DNA of 64,000 nucleotides. It comes from Marinobacter salarius (GTDB lineage Bacteria; Pseudomonadota; Gammaproteobacteria; Pseudomonadales; Oleiphilaceae). How positions within the stretch are numbered: the stretch's first letter is position 1; the number at the start of each line of letters is the position of its first letter. Shown in pieces: positions 16,091-24,121 of the stretch. The notes under the pieces were generated by a model. The model was not told the origin of the DNA. It saw only the letters and a program-made list of their open reading frames with translations, and did no database searches. Location: contig NZ_CP136693.1 of the NCBI RefSeq assembly GCF_032922745.1, positions 3,720,001-3,784,000 on the forward strand, in the 5' to 3' direction. The translations under genes and the position numbers were made by a program.

Positions 16091-16190
16091 TTTGGCTTCA
16101 GAGATCGTTTTCGACCGGTGCTTTGTTGGCAAGAGGTCTTGCCAGCACATGAGTCCGGCCGAACTTCTTTTAGCCTTTGGAGTTTGTAAT

Positions 16191-17645
16191 ATGCGTCCAC
16201 CGATCCCCCATGCCATCACATCATTCGTCGCCGCAACCCTGCTCAGTGTCAGTGTGCCCGTGAGCGCGGCGGAAAACACCCGCTTTGAGCGCGGCAGCGA
16301 GGTGTACAACCAGCAGTGCGCTGCCTGCCATCAGGCTCAGGGTCAAGGCATACCGGGGTCGTTTCCCCCGCAAAAAAACCACACCGCTCAAATGTACAAT
16401 GCCACTGACGGTATCGGTGGCCGCCGCTATCTGGGGCATGTGCTGCAGTACGGCCTGACCGGCCCCATCAAAGTCGACGGCACAAGCTACAACGGCAACA
16501 TGCCGGCCTGGGGCGGTGCGCTCACTAGCCAGCAAATGGCGGATGTGCTGAATTACGTGCTGACGGCGTTCGGCAATGAAAAGCGGATTGCTGGTGAGTT
16601 TCAGCCCTACACTCCTGAAGACATCGAAGCGATTGCGGGTAAGGACCTGTCCGGCAAGGATGTTTACCAGCTGCGGCAGACCCTGCTGGGCCAATCGCCT
16701 GAGCAGTCGCGGAACAAAGCCACTCCCGTGCGGTCGGCGCCCGAACTAAGCCTGGAAAAGTCCATTCGCGACCCTCTGTATGTGGCGGTCCAGAACAGCG
16801 GCATCGTGAAAGTCCTACCCTCAAAACAGGCCTGGCCCGGCGTCGCGGGCGCTCACTACGATGCCCTGAGTCCTGATGGTTCCCGGCTGATGGTGTCCGG
16901 CTTCAAAACCGGCAATGTCTACGTTTTGAATACCGCCAGCGGTGAGGTGATGGCCAGCGTGCCGATCGGTGAGGTGGCCCAGGGCGTAAAAATCTCACCG
17001 GATGGCCGTTACGGCCTCGCCGTGGCGCCGACCCAGGGCGACGTTGCGGTGATCGATATGAATACCCTTGAACTGGTCAGGAAAATTCCAGTGGGCAAGG
17101 TACCCCACAACCTCGTTTACAGCGCCGACGGCACACTCGCCTACGTCACGCTGCAGGGCGAAGGCGCGCTGGCGGTAGTGGATATGCGGGCTCTGGAAAA
17201 ACAGCGTCAGATCCCCACTCCGGGTCTCAAGACGCCTCACAACATTGACATCAGCGCCAACGGTCAACGGCTATGGCTGCGCGACTTTACCGGCAACGTG
17301 GGGGTACTGGACCTGGCTAGCGAAACCATGCTGAAAACTTTTAAAGTGGGTAGTGGCCATGGCGGCATCGACGTGGTGCCTGGCGAGCAATACGTCGCAA
17401 CCGGTGCGATTTCTGCGTCCGTGGTCACTATAATCGACTCCGAGAGCCTTAAAATTGTCAAAAATGTCGACGTGGGCGTTGGCCCCCACGGCGTTCGGGC
17501 AAGCCGCGATGGCCAGTTCATTTACGCGTCGGTCACGGCGGATAACCACATTGCCGTTATTGATACCCAGTCCCTCGAGGTGGTCCGCCGGGAGCCAGTT
17601 GGAGGCCAGTTCCCCTTCTGGCTCGCAGTACCGGGCAATCCATAA
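16191..17645 (+). CDS. cytochrome c domain fused to a YVTN/cytochrome-D1-like beta-propeller
   Basis: 484 residues: a signal peptide (about 1-24), a class I cytochrome c domain with haem motif CAACH near residue 45 and likely Met ligand in NMPAWGG, then from about 190 to the end a beta-propeller of repeats such as LSPDGSRLMVSGFKTGNVYVLN and SRDGQFIYASVTADNHIAVID. The overall plan resembles NirN/NirF and cytochrome cd1 relatives, in which the propeller may bind haem d1 or simply be structural. It is followed by the ECF sigma pair and SorAB-like genes and has the same promoter motif as the sigma gene. ATG at 16191 is used because it precedes a good signal peptide; a longer frame opens at 16023 but gives a nonsense N-terminus. 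The electron partner is unknown. Confidence 0.82.
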   Translation: MRPPIPHAITSFVAATLLSVSVPVSAAENTRFERGSEVYNQQCAACHQAQGQGIPGSFPPQKNHTAQMYNATDGIGGRRYLGHVLQYGLTGPIKVDGTSYNGNMPAWGGALTSQQMADVLNYVLTAFGNEKRIAGEFQPYTPEDIEAIAGKDLSGKDVYQLRQTLLGQSPEQSRNKATPVRSAPELSLEKSIRDPLYVAVQNSGIVKVLPSKQAWPGVAGAHYDALSPDGSRLMVSGFKTGNVYVLNTASGEVMASVPIGEVAQGVKISPDGRYGLAVAPTQGDVAVIDMNTLELVRKIPVGKVPHNLVYSADGTLAYVTLQGEGALAVVDMRALEKQRQIPTPGLKTPHNIDISANGQRLWLRDFTGNVGVLDLASETMLKTFKVGSGHGGIDVVPGEQYVATGAISASVVTIIDSESLKIVKNVDVGVGPHGVRASRDGQFIYASVTADNHIAVIDTQSLEVVRREPVGGQFPFWLAVPGNP

Positions 17646-17650
17646 AAAAG

Positions 17651-17679
17651 TCGGGAATAAAAGGCGATCCGGTGACGCC
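17651..17679 (+). promoter_or_regulatory. ECF-sigma-type promoter motif, copy 2
   Basis: Same two blocks and spacing as at 16062, 40 bp before the sigma factor start. This is consistent with autoregulation of the ECF sigma gene. Confidence 0.65.
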
Positions 17680-17718
17680 CTCCAGTAAAGTAACCATAAA
17701 TAGGTAGCGGGCAGCCCC

Positions 17719-18303
17719 ATGCGCAGCACTGGAAGCAGGCAGCAATTCGACACCCTGGTACGGCCCTGGCGCTACCGCCTGTACGGTGTTGCGCAACGCC
17801 AGGCCCCCTCACAGGAAATGGCGGAGGACTGGACCCAGGAGACCTTGCTCCGGGCCTGGCGGGACTTTGACCAACTGGACGATCACGTGGCGGCCTACGC
17901 CTGGCTGCTAAGGATTCTCAACCGGGTGGTCGCCGATGACTATCGGCGGGATGGGCGCCGGCAGCAACTGGCTCCGGTGCTGACCACCGGTGACGCGGTG
18001 TTGAATGGGTATCCCTGCAGTGCCCCAGGCCCCTTCGATCAGGTCCTGAAAAACCAGAGCGATGCGCAGGTCATGGCTGCGGTTCACGCCCTGCCGGACA
18101 GCTTTCGGCAGGTCATTCTGTTGCGGGACTTTGAGGAGCTGAGCTATCAGGACATCGCACAAATTTTGGATCTGGCACCGGGGACGGTCATGAGTCGCCT
18201 GTCACGCGCGCGGCGCCTGCTCGCTAAGCGACTGATCAAGGCAAACCCGAGCGCCTTGGCTACCAGCCACACAAAATACACATCGGTGAATCCTCATGAG
18301 TGA
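17719..18303 (+). CDS. ECF-subfamily RNA polymerase sigma factor
   Basis: 194 residues with sigma region 2 (about 10-75: DWTQETLLRAWRDFDQL, ILNRVVADDYRRDGRR) and region 4 (about 110-175: LPDSFRQVILLRDFEELSYQDIAQIL, LAPGTVMSRLSRARRLL), no region 3. Its last codons overlap the anti-sigma start by 8 bp, the usual coupling. Two matching promoter motifs (16062, 17651) are its best candidate targets, putting the beta-propeller cytochrome and SorAB-like enzyme under its control. Confidence 0.92.
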   Translation: MRSTGSRQQFDTLVRPWRYRLYGVAQRQAPSQEMAEDWTQETLLRAWRDFDQLDDHVAAYAWLLRILNRVVADDYRRDGRRQQLAPVLTTGDAVLNGYPCSAPGPFDQVLKNQSDAQVMAAVHALPDSFRQVILLRDFEELSYQDIAQILDLAPGTVMSRLSRARRLLAKRLIKANPSALATSHTKYTSVNPHE

Positions 18304-19111
18304 TCTCAAAAACACAAACACCCACGAATGGTCCGACCTGCACGCCGAAATCCAGGATTGGCTGGCGGGCTATGCGGATGGTGAGTTGGATGAGCATCAC
18401 ACCGCCCTGGTCGAGGCCCATCTTGCTGGATGCAAGACCTGCCAACACGATGTCGAACGTCAGCGGATTCTTTCCGAACGACTGCAGATGATACCCACTC
18501 CGGGACTGTCCGCCGATTTTGACGGGCGGCTCGATATCGCCCTTGCGAACGCCCCCGCTGGTGGCAAGCGCCCATCCGGTCGTCGCCGCATGACGAATCT
18601 GAAACGCTGGCTGAGCAGCCTTCGCCCGTCGGTTGTAATTGGCAGTGGCGGTTGGGCCGTTGCCCTGGTACTGGCAGCGGTACTGCTGATGCCCAGCGTG
18701 ACGCCGGATAATATCAACAGGATTCCCATGGTCAGTGACGTGCTGAACGATTATCAGCGTGTCGCCCTTGAGGAGCTGCCTACCCAGGCCGGCAACTCGG
18801 AAGTGTCTCCGCCATTGCCGTGGGCAAACAGCCGGGTGCTGGCAACCTGGATGACCCGAGTGGGGGGCGAGCCTGCCCAGGCGTACGCCATACGCCAGGG
18901 CAACAGCCTAGTCATCCAGTATCGTATCTCGGAGCGCGTGTTCTTCCGGAATCCGGATGTGCGACAGGCGGTGGCCCGAGCCGGCGACTTTCGTACCCGG
19001 GCCGATCAGTTGGAGGTGCTCGGGCTACCCATGGAGGACTCGGGATTGCTGGTGGTTGCGCCAGCCGGGAATATGCCGGCGGTGAGCGAATCCACGACGG
19101 GGGCCTCCTGA
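18296..19111 (+). CDS. membrane-anchored anti-sigma factor (zinc-finger type)
   Basis: 271 residues. An N-terminal zf-HC2 domain shows H-x3-C-x2-C within HLAGCKTCQHDV (about 41-50), preceded by LAGYADGELDEHH. One transmembrane helix lies around 120-140 (GWAVALVLAAVLLMP), and the C-terminal part would be periplasmic and sense the signal. The start overlaps the sigma gene. Such proteins sequester their cognate ECF sigma until the periplasmic domain senses stress. Confidence 0.88.
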   Translation: MSDLKNTNTHEWSDLHAEIQDWLAGYADGELDEHHTALVEAHLAGCKTCQHDVERQRILSERLQMIPTPGLSADFDGRLDIALANAPAGGKRPSGRRRMTNLKRWLSSLRPSVVIGSGGWAVALVLAAVLLMPSVTPDNINRIPMVSDVLNDYQRVALEELPTQAGNSEVSPPLPWANSRVLATWMTRVGGEPAQAYAIRQGNSLVIQYRISERVFFRNPDVRQAVARAGDFRTRADQLEVLGLPMEDSGLLVVAPAGNMPAVSESTTGAS

Positions 19112-19236
19112 CACGCTGTCAACGGCGATTATTTGACCATGAAATACACTGAATCAAAATCAGGTTTGTCACGAATTCACGGCACCGATGACCACCGTCG
19201 GCAAGTGTTCTGAACAAACATCAACGAGGGAAAACC

Positions 19237-20466
19237 ATGTCTGTTTTCGATGCGTCTTCAACGTCCCGCCGTGCACCCGAAAGTTCTTTACCGATAAGTC
19301 GCCGGCGCCTGCTGCTGGGCTCTGCCGGCGCCATGGCCTCCGTCAGTCTGCTGGGGCTAAGCCCCCTTGCCAGGTCGGAGGAACCCAAAACGCTGCCCGA
19401 TTACGTGCGCTGGAAAAACGCCAATGACGTGATCGTGCACAGCGCCAACACCATCGAAACCGAGCGCGGCGCCATTGGCAGTGGTGTGGTGACGAACAGT
19501 GACAAACTGTATGTCCGTAACAACCTGCCAGCCCCCAATGCTGATATTGTGGCGGACCGGAACGCTTGGAAAATCACGTTGGAAGGCGTCAATTCGCCCC
19601 AGACCCTGACCCTGGGTGAGCTGAAAAAAATGGGTGTTGAGACGGTAACCACCGTTCTGCAATGCTCGGGCAACGGGCGAGCCTACTTTGAGCACGGCCC
19701 GGGCGGTACCCAATGGGGCACCGGCGCGGCAGGCTGCCTGGTGTGGACCGGCGTACCGCTGCGTGACGTTGTGGCCCGGCTCGGCGGAGTAAAGCCGGAC
19801 ATGAACTACATCACCAGCACCGGCGGCGAGACCCTGCCTGCAGGGTTGGACCCGAAAACCATTATGGTGGAGCGCTCCGTTCCGGTGAGGGCGCTGGATC
19901 AGGCGCTGCTGGCCTGGCAAATGAATGATGAGCCCGTGCCGCTGGCTCATGGCGGCCCACTGCGCATGGTCTTTCCGGGTTATTTCGGGGTCAATAACGT
20001 GAAATACGTGGACCGAGTCGCGTTTACCGAGGGGCAGTCAGACGCCAAGATCCAGGCCTCAGGCTACCGCATTCGTCCCATTGGCGAAAAAGGCGCGCCC
20101 GGTCAGCCGTCGATGTGGGAGATGCCGGTCAAATCCTGGGTCACCGCCCCGCTGACAACGGCCAGCAAGGGCAGGAATCTGATTTACGGCGTCGCATTCG
20201 GCGGCATCAATGCCGTTAACCAGGTGGAGGTGTCGGCCGACGGTGGCGAGACCTGGAAGAGTGCCCGTTTCCTGGGTCCGGACATGGGGCGCTACGCCTG
20301 GCGGCCGTTTGTGGTGGCGATGGATCTGAGCGCCGGCGACCATCGGATCGTTAGCCGCGCGACGGACACCGAGGGCAACACCCAGCCGCCCACCCGCACC
20401 GAGAATGAGCGCGGTTACGGCAACGCCAGTTGGAAAGACCATGGCGTGACCGTCACCGTTTCCTGA
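19237..20466 (+). CDS. molybdopterin-dependent sulfite oxidoreductase (SorA/SoxC-like)
   Basis: 409 residues. A twin-arginine signal (SRRRLLLGSAGAM, about 22-50) sends the folded molybdoenzyme to the periplasm. The sulfite-oxidase core shows TTVLQCSGNGRAYF with the Mo-ligating Cys, GAAGCLVWTGVPLRDV, and HGGPLRMVFPGYFGVNNVKY, followed by the C-terminal Mo-co dimerisation domain. The next gene encodes a small cytochrome c, matching the SorAB sulfite dehydrogenase pair that oxidises sulfite to sulfate. SoxC is also possible, but no sox genes are in view. Placement behind the ECF sigma/anti-sigma genes suggests stress control. Confidence 0.88.
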   Translation: MSVFDASSTSRRAPESSLPISRRRLLLGSAGAMASVSLLGLSPLARSEEPKTLPDYVRWKNANDVIVHSANTIETERGAIGSGVVTNSDKLYVRNNLPAPNADIVADRNAWKITLEGVNSPQTLTLGELKKMGVETVTTVLQCSGNGRAYFEHGPGGTQWGTGAAGCLVWTGVPLRDVVARLGGVKPDMNYITSTGGETLPAGLDPKTIMVERSVPVRALDQALLAWQMNDEPVPLAHGGPLRMVFPGYFGVNNVKYVDRVAFTEGQSDAKIQASGYRIRPIGEKGAPGQPSMWEMPVKSWVTAPLTTASKGRNLIYGVAFGGINAVNQVEVSADGGETWKSARFLGPDMGRYAWRPFVVAMDLSAGDHRIVSRATDTEGNTQPPTRTENERGYGNASWKDHGVTVTVS

Positions 20467-20532
20467 GTGTATTAACCCTGTGGTGGTCCGTTGGTCGGGC
20501 CGCCTGTTCCCTTGACTGAATCAGGATTTTCC

Positions 20533-20847
20533 ATGTTATTACGCACACTGTTGTTGACGATCTTTGCCCTCGCCACTGGCCCTGTATTGGCGGATGAGCA
20601 GCTCGAACTGGGTAAGAAAGTGTTCCTGGAGCAGGCACAACCATCCTGCACGGTTTGCCATACGCTGAACGATGCCGGTTCCGCCGGTGAGATCGGCCCC
20701 AATCTTGACCAGCTCAAGCCCTCGGCGGAGCAGGTCAGCAACGCGGTGAAGAGTGGTGTTGGCATCATGCCGGCCTTCGGTGACTCACTGTCAGAGCGGC
20801 AGATCAGTGCCGTGGCGAAGTACATTGAATCGGTCACCCGAAAATAG
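20533..20847 (+). CDS. small cytochrome c (SorB-like)
   Basis: 104 residues: a signal peptide ending near VLADEQ, one haem motif CTVCH near residue 39, and a distal Met ligand in GIMPAFG. Size, signal and position 66 bp behind the molybdenum enzyme match SorB, which takes electrons from SorA. ATG at 20533 is preceded by AGGA; an upstream in-frame GTG gives no signal peptide. Confidence 0.85.
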   Translation: MLLRTLLLTIFALATGPVLADEQLELGKKVFLEQAQPSCTVCHTLNDAGSAGEIGPNLDQLKPSAEQVSNAVKSGVGIMPAFGDSLSERQISAVAKYIESVTRK

Positions 20848-20916
20848 TCCTCCCGCATGCCGGATGACTCACCGCTATGGGTCAGGGTTCATTCTGTGCC
20901 ACTCAGCTGAGAACCC

Positions 20917-20948
20917 TTGACCCTGTATCGGGGTACGGGTGTTAATCT
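20917..20948 (+). promoter_or_regulatory. MerR-family promoter, second copy, now before a gene fossil
   Basis: -35 TTGACC, 20-bp spacer holding CTGTATC and GGTACGG half-sites, -10 TAATCT. Nearly the same as the promoters at 15225 and 21269. It points into the decayed CcdA-like gene at 20981, so it probably drives nothing intact until the ATPase operon. Confidence 0.7.
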
Positions 20949-20980
20949 GTGGCTTAATTCACGTGCGACAGAGTAGTTCC

Positions 20981-21195
20981 TTGGAATTTTCAGTTGCTTT
21001 GCCTCTGGCTACTGGCCTTCGTTGAGCCCTGACGTGGGCCTCTTTGATGGCCGTGCTTGGCGTGATGCCGTCTTCGTTGGAACCGCCTTCACCGGGCTGC
21101 AGCAAGGCCTGTGGGCTGTGCTCGGGAGTCTCTATGTGTTGGTCGGGCTGCTTTACCTGGGTGGTGGCACCTCGTGGTTTATTGCGCTGGCTTAG
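20981..21195 (+). pseudogene. decayed CcdA/DsbD-like membrane protein gene
   Basis: It starts LEFSVALPLATG like the fragment at 15968 but has lost about 14 bp, shifting the frame into a TGA. Further on, in another frame, it reads VFVGTAFTGLQQGLWAVLGS and LYVLVGLLYLGGG, a piece of a helical membrane protein, ending at TAG 21195. Together with 15968 it shows that this promoter once drove a CcdA-like transporter. The rest of 20848-21335 holds only the two MerR-type promoters. Confidence 0.6.
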
Positions 21196-21268
21196 GCCTT
21201 AAGACCAAGTACATCCTCCCTGTTTTGACAGCTTTCCCTGTTTAACCTGTTTGATATTCCTCAATCAC

Positions 21269-21300
21269 TTGACTCCGTATCTTGGTACGGGGCCTACCCT
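21269..21300 (+). promoter_or_regulatory. MerR-family promoter of the P-type ATPase operon
   Basis: -35 TTGACT, 20-bp spacer with CCGTATC and GGTACGG half-sites, -10 TACCCT, 36 bp before the ATPase start. Matches the promoter of the MerR-HMA regulator in half-sites and spacer length. Confidence 0.8.
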
Positions 21301-21335
21301 TGAAACATGACCTCATTTCATCAAGGGGACGCATC

Positions 21336-23762
21336 ATGAACACGGCAGTGACAACCGCTGACGACGATACCCAGCCCTGGAGTCTGGAATCCACGGCGGA
21401 CCCCGACATTCAACGGGTCAAGGCCCATATCGGTGGACTGCACTGCTCGCTGTGTACCGGCACGATTGAAAGCGCGCTGGGCAAGAAATCCGGCGTGCGT
21501 CGGGTTGCAGTGAGTCTGACTCACGAGCAGGCGCTGGTGGAGTTCGACTCTCGGGAGAACAGCGCCGAGGCTCTGATGGGTACCTTGCAGCAGATCGGCT
21601 ACACCCTGAGCGACCCGCGCAAGGTGGAACCGTTCGAACGCCAGGAGCAGGCGCTGGCGATTGAGCGCAATCGGTTTGTCGTCGCCCTGGCCATGAGCCT
21701 GGCAGCGGTCGGACTGATCGTTGATTTTACCTCGGCCTCGACCTTCGGGCTTTCCGCGCTGGTGTACGTCAGCCTGGTTCTGTTCGGCTTCGCGGTGCTG
21801 CGCGGCCAGGGTAGGTCAGCCGCACTCACGGGAACGGCCCTGTTGGCGGCAGGCGGACTGGCATTCCTTGCGCTGCGCACCACCGGTGTTTTGGGCGGTT
21901 ATGAGCCGTTGGCCGTCGGCGCGCTGGCACTGGGTATGGTGTTTGGCGTGGCACGGCAAATGTTGAACATGGCCTTTCAGGCGTTGCGCCGTGGCATCCT
22001 CAACCAGCACGTACTGGTGGAAATCGGTGCCTTCGCAGGGCTGACCGGGGGCGCCATCGGCCTGATCGCATCGCCCGAAGGTTATCCCACGGCGGCGTTT
22101 TTCGCCGTCTCCGTCATGGTACTGACCTATCATCTGTTCTCCGAATGGCTGTCGCTGATCGTCAAGACCCGCAGCTCGCAATCGGTCAAGCGGTTGCTGG
22201 ACCTGCAGCCGGAGACGGCGTGCGTCGTCACCGAGGACGGTGAGCGTGACATGCTCGCAGACCAGGTTGAGGTTGGTATGCGGGTACGTATCAGGCCCGG
22301 AGAACGCATTCCCCTGGACGGCGAGGTGGTTGAAGGCGGTTCGGCCGTGGACGAGTCCCTGATCACGGGCGAGCCGCTACCGGTGGAGAAAACCACTGGC
22401 GATACCGTCGTGGGCGGCGCCATCAACGGCTCCGGCACCCTTCTTCTGCAGGTAACGGCCATCGGCAGCGAAAGCTTTCTCCAGCAAGTGATCAGCAGCA
22501 TTGAGGATGCGCGTGCACTCAAGCCGGGATTGCTGCACCTGGTGGATCGCGTGCTGCGGATCTATACGCCGGCCGTGCTGATCATATCGGCGCTCGCCTT
22601 TGGCTTCTGGTCGGTCGGCCCTGTACTGATTGGCGGCGAGCCGGCCCTCGAACGAGCCGTTTTTGCCGCCCTGACAGTGCTGGTCATGGGTTATCCCTGC
22701 GCCGTGGGCATCTCAGCACCCCTATCCATCGTACGTGGCGCAGGAGAAGCTGCGGACAAGGGCGTACTGATGCGCACCGGCGAGGCTTTTCAGGCCCTGC
22801 GCAAAGTGAACAAGGTGGTGTTCGACAAGACCGGCACTCTCACCGAGGGCCGTCCCGCTGTACGCTCTCTGTACAGTGTGGATGGCAACGACGATGCGCT
22901 GCTGGCGCTGGCTGCAGCCGTGGAGGCGGTCTCGGAGCACCCGCTGGGGCGGGCCGTCGTTGAAGCGGCACTTGAAAGAAATGTGGACTTCCCCGAGATC
23001 GCCGATTTTCAGGCCGAATCCGGTCGTGGTGTCACCGCGCAGGTGAATGGCAAGCAGGTACTGGTGGGCAGCCCGCGTTTTGCCGAAGCGGCTGGCGTGG
23101 AAATGACATCCGTTGCCGATGCAGTGGAAGCGGACGAGGCCCAGGGCCGTACGGTAATCGTGGTGGCCCGCGATGGCACTTTGTTGGGCACCATCGCACT
23201 CGGTGACGCTCTGCGACCCGATGCCGCCGGCACCATAGCCAGCTTGCAGTCGATGGGCATCCGCACCGCCCTGTTGACGGGCGATAACGAACGCACTGCC
23301 CGCCACATCGCGCAACAGGCCGGTATTGATGAGGTGCATGCTGGCGTGCTGCCTGAACAGAAAGCGGACCGGCTGCGAACCATGCAGCAAAGCCAGCGGG
23401 TCGCCATGGTCGGCGACGGCATCAATGACGCCCCCGCCCTGATGCAGGCGGATGTGGGTATTGCCATGGGTGGCGGCACGGACATCGCCATTGACGCCGC
23501 CGACATTATCATCCTCAACAGCCGGGTGGACGCCGTGGTGACGGCAATAGACATCAGCCGTTGGGGCTATCGCAAAATGCTCCAGAACGTCAGCCTGGCC
23601 TTTTTGTTCAACGGTATCGGCATTCCGCTGGCCAGTACGGGGCTGATTTACCCGGTCTGGGCGATGGTGGCCATGGCAGCCAGCGTGACAGCCATTTTCA
23701 TTAATTCATTGTGGCAACGCCCGGCATTGTTTTTCGATACGGTCGCGAGCGTGAATAATTGA
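21336..23762 (+). CDS. P1B-type heavy-metal-translocating ATPase with a YPC membrane motif
   Basis: 808 residues. An N-terminal HMA domain carries GLHCSLC; then come paired membrane helices, the actuator TGEPLPVEK, the phosphorylation site VFDKTGTLTEG, the P1B HP motif (SEHPLGRAV) and the hinge VAMVGDGINDAPAL. The helix-6 motif that defines metal choice is YPC (VMGYPCAVGISAP) instead of CPC, so copper export cannot be assumed. ATG at 21336 is used because it follows AAGGGGAC. It is the first of four genes (ATPase, periplasmic HMA protein, outer-membrane barrel, NHL lipoprotein), behind a MerR-family promoter shared with the MerR-HMA regulator. Confidence 0.92.
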   Translation: MNTAVTTADDDTQPWSLESTADPDIQRVKAHIGGLHCSLCTGTIESALGKKSGVRRVAVSLTHEQALVEFDSRENSAEALMGTLQQIGYTLSDPRKVEPFERQEQALAIERNRFVVALAMSLAAVGLIVDFTSASTFGLSALVYVSLVLFGFAVLRGQGRSAALTGTALLAAGGLAFLALRTTGVLGGYEPLAVGALALGMVFGVARQMLNMAFQALRRGILNQHVLVEIGAFAGLTGGAIGLIASPEGYPTAAFFAVSVMVLTYHLFSEWLSLIVKTRSSQSVKRLLDLQPETACVVTEDGERDMLADQVEVGMRVRIRPGERIPLDGEVVEGGSAVDESLITGEPLPVEKTTGDTVVGGAINGSGTLLLQVTAIGSESFLQQVISSIEDARALKPGLLHLVDRVLRIYTPAVLIISALAFGFWSVGPVLIGGEPALERAVFAALTVLVMGYPCAVGISAPLSIVRGAGEAADKGVLMRTGEAFQALRKVNKVVFDKTGTLTEGRPAVRSLYSVDGNDDALLALAAAVEAVSEHPLGRAVVEAALERNVDFPEIADFQAESGRGVTAQVNGKQVLVGSPRFAEAAGVEMTSVADAVEADEAQGRTVIVVARDGTLLGTIALGDALRPDAAGTIASLQSMGIRTALLTGDNERTARHIAQQAGIDEVHAGVLPEQKADRLRTMQQSQRVAMVGDGINDAPALMQADVGIAMGGGTDIAIDAADIIILNSRVDAVVTAIDISRWGYRKMLQNVSLAFLFNGIGIPLASTGLIYPVWAMVAMAASVTAIFINSLWQRPALFFDTVASVNN

Positions 23763-23803
23763 CCAACTCGTTTGTAAGCTACCCCCTGAAAAGAGGATTC
23801 GTC

Positions 23804-24121
23804 ATGTTTAAAAAATGGTTCCTGATGTTAGCGGCGTTGGTGTTCAGCGTTGCCGCGCTGGCCGCCGACAAAAGCTACGTATTGGGCGTGGACGGCCTGG
23901 CCTGTCCCTTCTGTGCCTATGGCATCGAGAAACGTCTGAATAAAGTGGATGGCGTCACCGGCGTGGAGGTGGACATCGGAAAAAGTACGGTGCGTGTCAC
24001 CCTTCAGGAGGGCAAGCCTTTCTCTGAGGAGCGGGCACGTCAGGCTGTTGAAGAGGCCGGCTTCACGCTGCGCTCATACTCAGAGGCCGAAGGTGAAACA
24101 GGAGGCAGTGATGCGAAATAA
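23804..24121 (+). CDS. exported HMA-domain metal-binding protein (MerP-like)
   Basis: 105 residues: a signal peptide (about 1-21) and one HMA domain with GLACPFCAYGIEKRL, a CxxC metal site. It resembles MerP but with CPFC and an aromatic. ATG follows AAGAGGATT; the upstream in-frame extension lacks a signal. It lies 41 bp behind the ATPase and overlaps the next gene by 11 bp, so it probably carries the metal to or from the pump in the periplasm. Confidence 0.87.
   Translation: MFKKWFLMLAALVFSVAALAADKSYVLGVDGLACPFCAYGIEKRLNKVDGVTGVEVDIGKSTVRVTLQEGKPFSEERARQAVEEAGFTLRSYSEAEGETGGSDAK

Noticed and set aside
16023..16190. Longer start for the cytochrome c / beta-propeller gene
   Set aside because: The extra residues are unlike anything in the family, cover the ECF promoter motif and would bury the signal peptide.
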